Source: an uncultured Succiniclasticum sp. (GTDB lineage Bacteria; Bacillota; Negativicutes; Acidaminococcales; Acidaminococcaceae). Taken from it: 64,000 nucleotides of DNA. The notes under the pieces are model-generated. The model searched no databases. It saw only the letters and a list, made by a program, of their open reading frames with translations, and was not told the origin of the DNA. Positions 1-8,657 of this stretch are shown piece by piece (the first letter of the stretch is position 1; the number at the start of each line of letters is the position of its first letter). The DNA is taken from contig UQUU01000001.1 in NCBI GenBank assembly GCA_900544275.1, positions 186,001 to 250,000 on the forward strand, read 5' to 3'. The position numbers were made by a program, and so were the translations under genes.

Positions 1-206
1 GTTGTCAGGCAATACAAAATTAAATACGCTGCGCAGGGCCAAAAAAAACAAGGCTCTTACCGCAAGATCACCCTGTTACAACAACTGCGACGAACGTACT
101 TCATCCCTTACCATATGGCGGTCGAGGCGAACCACTGCACTCTCTGACCGTTGTAGATTAGCCTGCATTTTGATAATTACACAAAAAGCAATAATTGTGG
201 TACATA

Positions 207-236
207 ATATTACCACAAAACAATAGCTTTTGTCAA
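207..236 (-). promoter_or_regulatory. Probable rpoB-operon promoter
   Basis: On the minus strand a perfect -35 TTGACA (231-236) is followed after 18 nt by TAATAT (207-212). It lies just downstream of the rplL terminator and points out of the window, where rpoB is expected from conserved rplJL-rpoBC order. The remaining 1-206 would be its untranslated leader; I see no gene in it. Confidence 0.65.
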
Positions 237-241
237 ATATA

Positions 242-269
242 AAAGCCGACCCCCTTAGGGGTCGGCTTT
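242..269 (-). terminator. Intrinsic terminator after rplL
   Basis: A perfect 12-bp stem (242-253 with 258-269) with a 4-nt loop. On the minus strand it is followed by TTTTATATTTG. It closes the rplJ-rplL transcript and sits just before the promoter toward rpoB, so rpoB appears to have its own start. Confidence 0.9.
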
Positions 270-295
270 GAGAATGTTCCGATGTAAGAAATAAA

Positions 296-664
296 TTATT
301 TTACTTCTACAGTAGCGCCGGCAGCTTCCAGTTTTGCTTTTGCTTCGTCAGCATCGGCTTTGGAAACTTTTTCTTTCACCGGTGCGGGAGCGCCGTCAAC
401 CAGAGCCTTAGCTTCTTTCAGGCCCAAGCCGGTGATTTCGCGAACGGCTTTGATTACATTGATCTTGCCGGAGCCGGCTTCTTTCAGAATTACGTCGAAT
501 TCGGTCTTTTCTTCAGCGGCAGCAGCCGGAGCAGCGCCGGCAGCAGCTACAGCTACAGGAGCAGCAGCGGATACGCCGAATTTTTCTTCCAGGGCTTTAA
601 CCAGTTCGGATAATTCCAGGACGGTCATGGACTCAATGGCTTCAATAATCTGATCTTTGTTCAT
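296..664 (-). CDS. rplL: Ribosomal protein L7/L12
   Basis: Encodes the 122-aa stalk protein L7/L12, which recruits translation factors to the large subunit as dimers bound to L10. The N-terminal dimerisation helix (about 1-30), an Ala-rich hinge (about 33-52) and the C-terminal factor-binding domain with the conserved GLGLKEAK stretch are all visible. The ATG at 664 is preceded 6 nt upstream by GGAGGAA (671-677). An upstream in-frame start at 679 overlaps that ribosome-binding site and is rejected. It is co-transcribed with rplJ and followed by a strong terminator. Confidence 0.97.
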   Translation of the reverse strand: MNKDQIIEAIESMTVLELSELVKALEEKFGVSAAAPVAVAAAGAAPAAAAEEKTEFDVILKEAGSGKINVIKAVREITGLGLKEAKALVDGAPAPVKEKVSKADADEAKAKLEAAGATVEVK

Positions 665-732
665 TATAATTTCCTCCATAATTTTTAACTTATTTTACCC
701 GTCTTGCGGGATGTAAATGATACAACAGCTGC

Positions 733-1263
733 TTACGCAGACTGTTTTTCTTTTTGTTCGCGTACAGCGTCCAGAGCATACACAACTTTGGACAAGGTCC
801 CATTGAGGGTACGAACCAGGCCGGAGATAGGAGCGTTCAGGCTGCCCAACATTTTGGCAACCAGCACTTCTTTCGGCGGCAGGGCAGCAATGGCTTTTAC
901 TTCATCAACCGATACGACTTTTCCGTCTACTACACCGGCTTTGATCTGCATCTTGTCATGCGCTTTAGCAAATTCGCAAATCACTTTGCAGGCGGCCACA
1001 GCATCTGCTTTGGAAGAGCAGATGGCGGTGTTCTGTTCCAGAACGCCCTGCAATTCTTCCATGCCGTTTTCTTTGGCAGCCAGCGCGATCAGCGTATTTT
1101 TGTAAACAGTGTACTCCGCTCCGCCTTCGCGAACCTTGCGACGCAGTTCGGTATCTTCTGCTACGGTCAAACCGTTAAAATTAACCAATACCAAGCTGTT
1201 AGTTTCTGCAAAAACCTGTTTGATTGCTTCCAACTGGACTTGTTTCTGCGCTTTTGTCTTCAA
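733..1263 (-). CDS. rplJ: Ribosomal protein L10
   Basis: L10 (176 aa) anchors L7/L12 dimers on the 50S subunit. The start is a TTG at 1263, placed 9 nt after GGAGG inside AAAGGAGGTG; no ATG gives a better fit. The N-terminal globular domain and the helical C-terminal tail that binds L7/L12 are full length. An untranslated leader of about 200 nt with an attenuator-like hairpin precedes it, the usual place for L10-(L7/L12) autoregulation. Confidence 0.97.
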   Translation of the reverse strand: MKTKAQKQVQLEAIKQVFAETNSLVLVNFNGLTVAEDTELRRKVREGGAEYTVYKNTLIALAAKENGMEELQGVLEQNTAICSSKADAVAACKVICEFAKAHDKMQIKAGVVDGKVVSVDEVKAIAALPPKEVLVAKMLGSLNAPISGLVRTLNGTLSKVVYALDAVREQKEKQSA

Positions 1264-1307
1264 TGAATTGCACCTCCTTTTTACATATTTGACTTACCTT
1301 TATAAAT

Positions 1308-1460
1308 CAAAAAGACCTCTCGGCCGATACAGCCGGAGGTCGTGAAGGTCATAACCTTATCTATCACTTCAACGCTCCGACCTCGGCAGGCGTGTTTCAC
1401 ACTTACGCTTTGGCACCTGCTGTCTGTGGCCCGATTATCTTCTGATTTAAATTGTCCTTC
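1308..1460 (-). promoter_or_regulatory. L10 leader with attenuator hairpin
   Basis: The rplA-rplJ spacer reads on the minus strand as a structured leader. A segment around 1395-1445 resembles the conserved internal loop of the L10 leader family (recognised by eye). It is followed by a hairpin of GACCTC/GAGGTC arms (1314-1341) with an inner CGGC/GCCG stem and then TTTTTGATTT. The hairpin sits 50 nt before the rplJ start, as expected for a transcription attenuator that responds to free L10-(L7/L12)4. The structure is seen; the ligand is inferred from family knowledge. Confidence 0.75.
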
Positions 1461-1464
1461 CGGA

Positions 1465-2166
1465 TTATTTTGCGCTGTCTGCTTTCAGCACATCGATCTT
1501 AACGCCGGGGCCCATGGTTGTAGAAAGGGTTACCGACTTAATGTACTGACCTTTTGCACCGGAGGGTTTTACCTTAATCAAGGTAGTAACCAACGCAATG
1601 TAGTTATCCAGAAGCTGTTCTTCCGTAAAGGAAGATTTGCCCAGCATAGCCTGTACGTTGCCGGCTTTGTCGGCGCGGTACTCTACTTTACCGGCTTTGA
1701 TCTCGTTGATGGCTTTTTCCAGATCCATGGTCACCGTGCCAACTTTCGGGTTCGGCATCAGGCCTTTCGGACCTAAGATCTTACCCAAACGACCTACCTG
1801 ACCCATCATGTTCGGAGTCGCCACGCAAACTTCAAAATCTAACCAGCCGCCCTGAATCTTCGTCGCTAATTCAGCGCCGCCCACATAATCTGCGCCGGCC
1901 TTTTTCGCTTCTTCCGCTTTAGCGCCTTCGGCAAACACCAGAACCTTTTTGGATTTACCGGTGCCGTGAGGCAGAACCATAGCGCCGCGAACCTGCTGAT
2001 CCGCATACTTGGGGTTAATGCCCAGGCGGAAAGACACGTCTACAGAGCTGTCAAATTTAGTAACTGCGGTTTTCTTAACTAATTCTACCGCTTCTTTAGG
2101 AGAGTAGAATTTATTTTCGTCGATCAGTTTTGCTGCATCAACATATTTTTTACCATGTTTTGCCAT
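1465..2166 (-). CDS. rplA: Ribosomal protein L1
   Basis: L1 (233 aa) forms the mobile L1 stalk at the E site and is often a translational repressor of its own rplK-rplA mRNA. The sequence is full length, with the N-terminal MAKHGKKY start, the central GPKGLMPNPK signature (about residue 130) and the C-terminal return to domain I. The ATG at 2166 has TCCTCC-complement (GGAGGA) about 8 nt upstream. It lies 54 nt after rplK and is the last gene before the L10 leader. Confidence 0.97.
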   Translation of the reverse strand: MAKHGKKYVDAAKLIDENKFYSPKEAVELVKKTAVTKFDSSVDVSFRLGINPKYADQQVRGAMVLPHGTGKSKKVLVFAEGAKAEEAKKAGADYVGGAELATKIQGGWLDFEVCVATPNMMGQVGRLGKILGPKGLMPNPKVGTVTMDLEKAINEIKAGKVEYRADKAGNVQAMLGKSSFTEEQLLDNYIALVTTLIKVKPSGAKGQYIKSVTLSTTMGPGVKIDVLKADSAK

Positions 2167-2220
2167 TTGTTTTCCTCCATGTGGTTTAACGGCTTGCGCC
2201 TCCCACTCTCATTCCGACGA

Positions 2221-2646
2221 TCAGTCGGTTACAACGATACCCATGCTGCGAGCCGTTCCTTCTACCATACGGGTAGCCGCTTCTACATCAGCAGCGTTCA
2301 GATCCTCCATCTTGCTCTGGGCAATTTCACGGACCTTATCGCGGCTTAAGGTTGCTACTTTCTTTTTATTCGGTTCACCGGACGCCTTGTCCAGACCGGC
2401 AGCTTTCTTCAACAGCACGGCAGCAGGCGGAGTCTTGGTGATAAAGGTAAAAGAGCGATCTTCAAATACGGTGATCTCTACAGGGATGACCAAGCCAACC
2501 TGTTGAGCAGTACGCGCATTGAAGTCCTTAACGAAAGCCATAATATTCACGCCGGCCTGACCCAGTGCAGGACCAACCGGAGGTGCCGGAGTAGCTTTAC
2601 CGCCAGGAACCTGTAATTTTACGACCTTAGCAACTTTCTTTGCCAT
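2221..2646 (-). CDS. rplK: Ribosomal protein L11
   Basis: L11 (141 aa) binds the GTPase-associated region of 23S rRNA and is needed for stringent-response signalling. The N-terminal PGGKATPAPPVGPALGQ motif and the C-terminal RNA-binding domain are visible. A strong GGAGGTG ribosome-binding site precedes ATG 2646. It lies 18 nt downstream of nusG in the rpmG-secE-nusG-rplK-rplA run, the standard bacterial order. Confidence 0.98.
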   Translation of the reverse strand: MAKKVAKVVKLQVPGGKATPAPPVGPALGQAGVNIMAFVKDFNARTAQQVGLVIPVEITVFEDRSFTFITKTPPAAVLLKKAAGLDKASGEPNKKKVATLSRDKVREIAQSKMEDLNAADVEAATRMVEGTARSMGIVVTD

Positions 2647-2664
2647 ATTTCTTACACCTCCTTA

Positions 2665-3276
2665 TCATTCAATTTTTTCTACTTGCGTATAATCAATATC
2701 AACAGGAGTTTCGCGACCGAATATATCGACCAGAACTTTCAGTTTGCCTCGTTCCTGATCGATCTCCGCCACCACGCCTTCAAAATTGGCAAAAGGACCC
2801 GTTTTGAGGCGTACCCGCTGTTGTAATTGCAGATTGATCTGCGGTCTGGGTTTCGGCAGATTTTCGTCCCCTTCCCCATCCCCCTGTTCCTGGTCGCTGA
2901 TAAATTTAGCCGCCAGGATACGTTGCACTTCTTCATCGGATAAGGGTACCGGCTGTTTATTATCCGGCCCCACGAACCCGGTCACACCGGGCGTATTCCG
3001 CACGATATACCAGGTGCGGTCATCGACGATCATTTCCACCAGCACATAGCCGGGAAACACTTTACGGGCCACAACGCGTTTTTTCCCATTGTCATCTGAT
3101 ACAAGTTCATTTTCCATGGGGATCATAATATGGAAGATTTTATCTTCCATACCCAGGGAGTGAACTTTACGTTCCAGATTCGCGCTGACCTTATTCTCAT
3201 AGCCGGAATAAGTATGAATCACGTACCAGTGCCGTTTGCCTTTTTCTAATGTATCCGTATTCTTGATCTCGTCCAT
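2665..3276 (-). CDS. nusG: Transcription antitermination factor NusG
   Basis: NusG (203 aa) binds the RNA polymerase clamp and couples it to ribosomes or Rho. The NGN domain (about 15-120; RHWYVIHTYSGYE, FPGYVLVEM) and the C-terminal KOW domain (about 150-203; GPFANFEGVVAEID) are both present, joined by an acidic linker rich in D/E/G. The only in-frame start is ATG 3276, because a stop lies two codons upstream. The nearest good ribosome-binding site is unusually far away and separated by a hairpin (see 3285-3307). Confidence 0.97.
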   Translation of the reverse strand: MDEIKNTDTLEKGKRHWYVIHTYSGYENKVSANLERKVHSLGMEDKIFHIMIPMENELVSDDNGKKRVVARKVFPGYVLVEMIVDDRTWYIVRNTPGVTGFVGPDNKQPVPLSDEEVQRILAAKFISDQEQGDGEGDENLPKPRPQINLQLQQRVRLKTGPFANFEGVVAEIDQERGKLKVLVDIFGRETPVDIDYTQVEKIE

Positions 3277-3284
3277 GGTTCAGC

Positions 3285-3307
3285 GGGAGCGATGCTCCCC
3301 CACCTCC
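3285..3307 (-). promoter_or_regulatory. Hairpin between RBS and nusG start
   Basis: GGAGG (3303-3307 on the minus strand) lies 26 nt from the nusG ATG, too far for normal initiation. The intervening bases contain a perfect 6-bp hairpin (3285-3290 with 3294-3299, 3-nt loop). Folding it out would leave about 11 nt between GGAGG and ATG. The sequence is seen; the functional reading is inference. Confidence 0.5.
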
Positions 3308-3316
3308 TTTATCGGT

Positions 3317-3547
3317 TTACCGCAAGATGGTTCTGATCACAAGAGAAAAGATGGAATCGGCTACCCAGATCAAAAAAGCAACCAATACTACTGCAACCAA
3401 AACCACAACAGTGTTTGCAAATAACTCCCGGCGTGTCGGCCAGGTCACTTTTTTCAATTCTACTTTAGACTCTTTAAAAAAGTCTGTTATCTTGCCCACC
3501 GTACTGGGTTCGTTGGTCGGAGGAGTAGTTTCCGGAACAGCCATCAT
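3317..3547 (-). CDS. secE: Preprotein translocase subunit SecE
   Basis: SecE (76 aa) clamps the SecYG translocon in the inner membrane. It has the conserved amphipathic segment ELKKVTWPTRREL (about 30-42) and one C-terminal transmembrane helix (about 44-65), the short form common in Firmicutes. The start is MM, with AAGGA 6 nt before the first ATG (3547). It lies between rpmG and nusG. Confidence 0.95.
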   Translation of the reverse strand: MMAVPETTPPTNEPSTVGKITDFFKESKVELKKVTWPTRRELFANTVVVLVAVVLVAFLIWVADSIFSLVIRTILR

Positions 3548-3588
3548 TTCACATCCTTGCCAGCTCTACTGAAATTCGGAACACAAAA

Positions 3589-3738
3589 TTACTTGGTTTC
3601 TTTATGAGAAGTATGTTTTTTGCAGAATTTGCAATATTTTTTGATTTCCAGACGGTCTGGATCATTCTTTTTGTTTTTATTGGTCTGATAATTTCTCTGC
3701 TTGCATTCGGTACAGGCCAAAGTAATCAAAGTACGCAT
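3589..3738 (-). CDS. rpmG: Ribosomal protein L33
   Basis: A 49-codon gene (MRTLITLACTEC... ending HKETK). It carries two Cys pairs, C9-x2-C12 and C36-x2-C39, so it is the zinc-binding form of L33, a small 50S protein. The ATG at 3738 is preceded by AGAGGTGG. It is the first gene of the rpmG-secE-nusG-rplK-rplA operon, directly behind a near-consensus promoter at 3793-3821. Confidence 0.96.
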   Translation of the reverse strand: MRTLITLACTECKQRNYQTNKNKKNDPDRLEIKKYCKFCKKHTSHKETK

Positions 3739-3792
3739 CGTTGCCACCTCTTTCAAACTGTAAAATTCAGCGGACTAAATTGTCACTAATCG

Positions 3793-3821
3793 ATAATACC
3801 ACAGTTGCACTTTTATGTCAA
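3793..3821 (-). promoter_or_regulatory. Promoter of rpmG-secE-nusG-rplKA operon
   Basis: On the minus strand TTGACA (3816-3821), a 17-nt spacer and TATTAT (3793-3798). It lies 55 nt before the rpmG start and downstream of the tuf terminator, so it should drive the whole operon. Confidence 0.85.
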
Positions 3822-3845
3822 TAAATTTACAGATCGGTAAAACAG

Positions 3846-3880
3846 ATAAACAGGGCCGGTTTACGCGCAGCCCTGTTTAT
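3846..3880 (-). terminator. Terminator(s) after tuf
   Basis: A perfect 11-bp stem (3846-3856 with 3870-3880) followed on the minus strand by CTGTTTTACC. A second hairpin closer to tuf (3916-3922 with 3931-3937; GAGGGGC arms) is followed by CCAATTTTC. Together they separate tuf from the rpmG operon. Confidence 0.75.
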
Positions 3881-3972
3881 TCCGCCATATTCTAAGAACA
3901 AAACCTGAAAATTGGGAGGGGCTCTCTTACGCCCCTCATACCGGGATCTAAGATCAATTCATTCCTTCGTGC

Positions 3973-5160
<1,188 letters not shown>

Positions 5161-5243
5161 TTCAAAATCCTCCCCTGTGACTTAATTAATAGTAGAATAG
5201 TATCATTCGGCAAAGAATGATGCGCCGGTATTCAGTGAGATAC

Positions 5244-5287
5244 ATTATAGTTTCATTGTTAATACCGTGTTCCTCTACACTATACCA
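5244..5287 (-). promoter_or_regulatory. Candidate tuf promoters
   Basis: Two -10 elements lie between the tRNA terminator and tuf on the minus strand: TATAGT with an upstream TGG (5279-5287, extended -10 form) and TATAAT (5244-5249). Neither has a good -35 at 16-18 nt. Either could drive tuf independently of the tRNA genes. Confidence 0.4.
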
Positions 5288-5335
5288 TAATTTTTAAGAT
5301 AGGTATATCAAAATTTAAAATATAAAATAAAAATA

Positions 5336-5360
5336 CCCACGCAGGCAACACCTGTATGGG
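5336..5360 (-). terminator. Terminator after the tRNA cluster
   Basis: Stem CCCA/TGGG plus CAGG/CCTG with a 2-nt internal mismatch, directly downstream of tRNA-Met. It is followed on the minus strand by TATTTTTATTTTATATTTT. It would end the tRNA transcript before tuf, perhaps incompletely. Confidence 0.65.
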
Positions 5361-5373
5361 CTTCTTTTACTAT

Positions 5374-5450
5374 TGGTGGCGGCACACGGATTTGAACCGC
5401 GGACACAGCGGGTATGAACCGCTTGCTCTGGCCAACTGAGCTATGCCGCC
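5374..5450 (-). tRNA. tRNA-Met(CAT), elongator
   Basis: A 77-nt cloverleaf with encoded CCA. The 7-bp acceptor GGCGGCA/TGCCGCC has a paired 1-72, so it is not the initiator. The anticodon loop TTCATAC gives CAT. Last of five tRNAs before tuf. A lysidine-modified Ile2 identity cannot be excluded by eye but the acceptor fits elongator Met. Confidence 0.93.
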
Positions 5451-5456
5451 GGAACA

Positions 5457-5532
<76 letters not shown>

Positions 5533-5545
5533 ATAGCAGCTAATA

Positions 5546-5621
<76 letters not shown>

Positions 5622-5627
5622 ATAAAA

Positions 5628-5712
5628 TGGTGGAGAGGGTTGGATTCGAACCAACGAAGCGAAACGCGGCAGATTTACAGTCTGCTCCCTTTAGCCACTC
5701 GGGAACCTCTCC
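5628..5712 (-). tRNA. tRNA-Tyr(GTA)
   Basis: An 85-nt class II tRNA with a long variable arm and encoded CCA. Acceptor GGAGAGG/CCTCTCC; anticodon loop CTGTAAA, anticodon GTA. Confidence 0.96.
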
Positions 5713-5728
5713 ATAATTTGGTTTCTAC

Positions 5729-5804
5729 TGGAGCTGACAATAGGAATCGAACCTACAACCTACGGTTTACAAAACCGTTGCTCTGCCAGTTGAGCTATGT
5801 CAGC
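5729..5804 (-). tRNA. tRNA-Thr(TGT)
   Basis: A 76-nt cloverleaf with encoded CCA. Acceptor GCTGACA/TGTCAGC; anticodon loop TTTGTAA, anticodon TGT. First gene of the tRNA cluster. Confidence 0.96.
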
Positions 5805-5825
5805 ACGTATTCAGTGACAATAAGT

Positions 5826-5854
5826 ATAATACATGAAAGAAAAAGGTTTGTCAA
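5826..5854 (-). promoter_or_regulatory. Promoter of the tRNA-tuf cluster
   Basis: TTGACA (5849-5854), 17-nt spacer, TATTAT (5826-5831) on the minus strand, 22 nt before tRNA-Thr. Near-perfect sigma-A consensus. Confidence 0.85.
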
Positions 5855-5906
5855 CCGTTTTTCCCCAGATTCTCAAAAAAACCGGAAGAATCTCTGCAGA
5901 CAGCAG

Positions 5907-6710
5907 TTACAGGCCAAAATAAAGGAGCACCAGGCCTGCCAGCACAATCCGATAATAAGCAAAGGCGGATAAAGTAGAGCTTTTCAGGAACCTGAGAAAC
6001 CAGAGGACCGAACCATAGGCCGTAACAAACGCCACCGCAAAACCGATCGCCAGAACGATGTCCCCGCCGTTAGCCAGCGCTTTCAGATTCTTTAACAGAT
6101 CATATACGCAGGCTACCAGCATCAGCGGCACCGCCATTAAAAAGGTGTATTGGGCCGCCACATCCCGGCTGACTCCCACCAACATCCCCCCGGCCAGAGT
6201 ACTCCCGCTGCGGGAAAAGCCCGGCCACAAAGAAAGGATTTGGAACAAGCCGATATGCAGCGCCTGTTTCAGCGTAAGCTTGTCGATGTCCTGCAGAAGG
6301 CTTTCGTTAATCGAACCTTTCGTTTTTTCCGCATATAAAAGCAACAAGGCGCCCAGGATCAGGCCAATCGCCACCGTTAACGGTGAAAACAAATACAACT
6401 TAATATATTTGTAGAAAAAGAAACCTGCCAACATCGCCGGTACGATACCGACAGCGATATGCCAGGCACTGAGCCCCCTGTCCACCTGCCAGCCTTCTTT
6501 TGTGAAAAAACGAAGAAAACGTTCTTTATAAATGAAGACGATGGATAAAATCGCCCCCAGTTGCACAAATACATCAAATAGATCCGCCAGGTCACCGGTA
6601 AAACCTATTAAATTCCCTACAATAATCATATGACCGGTAGAAGATACCGGTAAAAATTCGGTCAGCCCCTCCACGATCCCCACGATCACAGCAATTAAAT
6701 TTTGATCCAT
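5907..6710 (-). CDS. uppP: Undecaprenyl-diphosphatase (BacA/UppP)
   Basis: An integral membrane enzyme (267 aa) that removes a phosphate from undecaprenyl-PP, recycling the lipid carrier for peptidoglycan; overproduction gives bacitracin resistance. The two family motifs are visible: EGLTEFLPVSSTGH near the N terminus and PGFSRSGST in the C-terminal half. About seven hydrophobic helices are seen. ATG 6710 is chosen because GGGAG lies about 8 nt upstream; a TTG 15 nt earlier overlaps that site. It is inserted between the pfkA terminator and the tRNA-tuf cluster, apparently with its own promoter. Confidence 0.96.
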   Translation of the reverse strand: MDQNLIAVIVGIVEGLTEFLPVSSTGHMIIVGNLIGFTGDLADLFDVFVQLGAILSIVFIYKERFLRFFTKEGWQVDRGLSAWHIAVGIVPAMLAGFFFYKYIKLYLFSPLTVAIGLILGALLLLYAEKTKGSINESLLQDIDKLTLKQALHIGLFQILSLWPGFSRSGSTLAGGMLVGVSRDVAAQYTFLMAVPLMLVACVYDLLKNLKALANGGDIVLAIGFAVAFVTAYGSVLWFLRFLKSSTLSAFAYYRIVLAGLVLLYFGL

Positions 6711-6766
6711 CCTATCTTCTCCCAACTATTTTCGCCCCTGTCCGGGCAGAAAATGCACATAAGTTA

Positions 6767-6794
6767 ATTATATATAAAAACGTTTGACTTACAA
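6767..6794 (-). promoter_or_regulatory. Candidate uppP promoter
   Basis: TTGTAA (6789-6794), 16-nt spacer and TATAAT (6767-6772) on the minus strand, downstream of the pfkA terminator and 57 nt before uppP. Confidence 0.5.
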
Positions 6795-6819
6795 GTGAAA
6801 TCGTGGTGAACAATCAATA

Positions 6820-6859
6820 AATCGGATTCAAACCATAGCTCCATGGTTCAAACCCGATT
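6820..6859 (-). terminator. Terminator after pfkA
   Basis: A 19-bp stem counting G:U pairs (6820-6838 with 6841-6859) and a 2-nt tight turn, followed on the minus strand by TTATTGATTGTT. It separates pfkA from uppP. Confidence 0.7.
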
Positions 6860-6923
6860 ATGATATAACTGTTTTATGCGCTATACTGCCGCTGTCTTAA
6901 ACTGAAAGCGGCCATTGCCATTT

Positions 6924-8039
6924 TCATTTTTCATCGCCGAAACTGATGCCGATATAGCGGGCGGCCTTGATGATCTCATTATCCGGCAGCACGGATTTCG
7001 GCTGCGCGCCTGCAGCCTGCAACGAAACCTGAACAATGGAGTCATTATGCAGGGAAACCATGACATCATATTCCCCTTTGATACAAGCTTCCACAGCAGC
7101 GACCCCGTAACGGGTACATAACACCCTGTCAAAAGCTGTAGGAGAACCGCCTCGTTGCAAATAGCCCAAAATAGTGCAGCGAGATTCGATGCCGGTCAAC
7201 GCTTCCAGTTCATTAGCCAGTTTATTGCCCACACCGCCCAGGCGGATCTGTTCAAAACTGCCTTTGACGATACGGGCGATCGTCATTTCGCCGCCTTCCG
7301 GTTTGGCGCCTTCCGCCACTACAACGATACTGAAATTTTTCCCTTTCTCTTTGCGCTGGCGAATTTTCTCCGCCACCGCCTCAATATGATAGGGAATCTC
7401 GGGAATTAAAATTACATCCGCCCCACCGGCTACGCCGGCATGCAAAGCAATCCAGCCGGCATAACGCCCCATGACTTCCAGGATCATCACCCGATGGTGG
7501 GATTCCGCCGTACTATGCAGACGATCCACCGCCTCCGTGGCCACCGCCATAGCCGTATCGAAACCAAAAGTACGTTCCGTACAGGGCAGGTCGTTATCAA
7601 TGGTCTTAGGTACCCCTACCACGTGCACACCGCACTCCCGTGAAAGCTGCGCGCCTATGGCAAGGCTGCCGTCGCCGCCAATCACGATCAATGCTTCAAT
7701 GCCCCGTTTGTGCAAATTATGCATCACGGTTTCCCGTTCATCCGTATAAGTGATGGTGCCGTCTTCCGCTTCATGCGCAAATTTAAAAGGGTTGTCCCGA
7801 TTGGTTGTCCCCAATACAGTACCGCCCCGGGGCAGGATGCCCGACACATCCGCATAGGTCAACAGCTTCATCCTGTCACGCACCAACCCGTTAAATCCGT
7901 TTTCAATGCCATAAATCTGATAGCCGCAGCCCAACGCCGATTTCACAACTGCATTCAGTACCGCGTTTAAACCGGGGCAATCGCCCCCGCCGGTCAAAAC
8001 TGCCAACGTTCCTTTTACATTAATCATAGAGCCCGCCAT
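6924..8039 (-). CDS. pfkA: 6-phosphofructokinase (group III type)
   Basis: Phosphorylates fructose-6-phosphate to fructose-1,6-bisphosphate in glycolysis. GGGDCPG (about 17-23), GGDGS (121-125) and PKTIDND (144-150) mark the PfkA fold. Gly at the E. coli 104-equivalent (GGDGS) suggests ATP, while Lys before TIDND is the residue typical of PPi-dependent enzymes. The G+K combination is known from group III actinobacterial ATP enzymes, so ATP is likelier but not certain. At 371 aa it is longer than the 320-aa Bacillus enzyme. The start is ATG 8039, 3 nt after the preceding gene; ATG 8027 (after GGCGGG) is an alternative. Confidence 0.93.
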   Translation of the reverse strand: MAGSMINVKGTLAVLTGGGDCPGLNAVLNAVVKSALGCGYQIYGIENGFNGLVRDRMKLLTYADVSGILPRGGTVLGTTNRDNPFKFAHEAEDGTITYTDERETVMHNLHKRGIEALIVIGGDGSLAIGAQLSRECGVHVVGVPKTIDNDLPCTERTFGFDTAMAVATEAVDRLHSTAESHHRVMILEVMGRYAGWIALHAGVAGGADVILIPEIPYHIEAVAEKIRQRKEKGKNFSIVVVAEGAKPEGGEMTIARIVKGSFEQIRLGGVGNKLANELEALTGIESRCTILGYLQRGGSPTAFDRVLCTRYGVAAVEACIKGEYDVMVSLHNDSIVQVSLQAAGAQPKSVLPDNEIIKAARYIGISFGDEK

Positions 8040-8042
8040 TTG

Positions 8043-8501
8043 TTATTCTACGTTCCAAATCGTGAAGCCTTCCGCCGGAATCCGGATGGATTCCGTTCCA
8101 TCAAATTTATCGTAGCACAGTACACCGTCTTTTACATATCCCGGCCAGGCGGCTACCAAAACAAATTTCTCTCCCAGTTCCTTCAATAAAGCTGCTACAT
8201 CTAAATTAAATACCGGCACAAACAGCGTCTGTAAACGATCCAATAAAATTACGTCCGAATTGTAACTGGCAAGCGTCTCTGCCATCATCGTCGGAGCCTG
8301 GACCGCTCTTTGCTCTTTGGGGATGGCAAGGAACTCCTCGCTGATGAGCATACGGCAATCCACATAGTCCCATTTTTTATCTTCCGCCGCTTCACGCAGG
8401 ACTCTGCTTTTTCCGCTGCCGGGCTTACCGGTTACAAAGATTACTCCTTTATCTTTTTTGGATGCCTCCACCATGCTTTCAAATTCTTCTGCCTGATTCA
8501 T
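8043..8501 (-). CDS. BrxF-like P-loop protein, stand-alone
   Basis: A 152-aa single-domain P-loop protein. Walker A GKPGSGKS is at 25-32 and a Walker-B-like VILLD at 84-88. The later segment ALLKELGEKFVLVAAWPG with a Tyr/acidic C terminus resembles BrxF, the small P-loop protein of BREX-3 phage defence. No other BREX gene (pglZ, brxC, brxL, methylase) is in the window, so the resemblance does not establish a defence role. ATG 8501 follows GGGAGG by 9 nt. It lies between sigH and pfkA, 3 nt from pfkA, so it is probably co-transcribed with pfkA. Confidence 0.65.
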   Translation of the reverse strand: MNQAEEFESMVEASKKDKGVIFVTGKPGSGKSRVLREAAEDKKWDYVDCRMLISEEFLAIPKEQRAVQAPTMMAETLASYNSDVILLDRLQTLFVPVFNLDVAALLKELGEKFVLVAAWPGYVKDGVLCYDKFDGTESIRIPAEGFTIWNVE

Positions 8502-8657
8502 TTTAATTACCTCCCTGTCTGTTGACAGCCGCAATTTAATAACTGAACTTTATTAAATCTGTGATAATACTATTCGCTGTTTCTGCCTGAAATCCTTTTA
8601 AAAGCTCATGGGTTTTTTCAGATTCCGAAAAACTCTCCGGTAACTGTTTCACATGTA

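Noticed and set aside
2..226. 74-codon plus-strand frame at the left edge
   Set aside because: No RBS, Arg/Thr-rich random composition, and it covers the rpoB leader and promoter on the other strand.
5867..5893. Terminator after uppP (AGATTCT/AGAATCT pairing)
   Set aside because: Only 7 bp with a 13-nt loop, and the T run lies in the loop rather than downstream.
8043..8501. A BREX defence locus
   Set aside because: Only a single BrxF-like gene; neighbours are pfkA and sigH, and no other BREX component is present.
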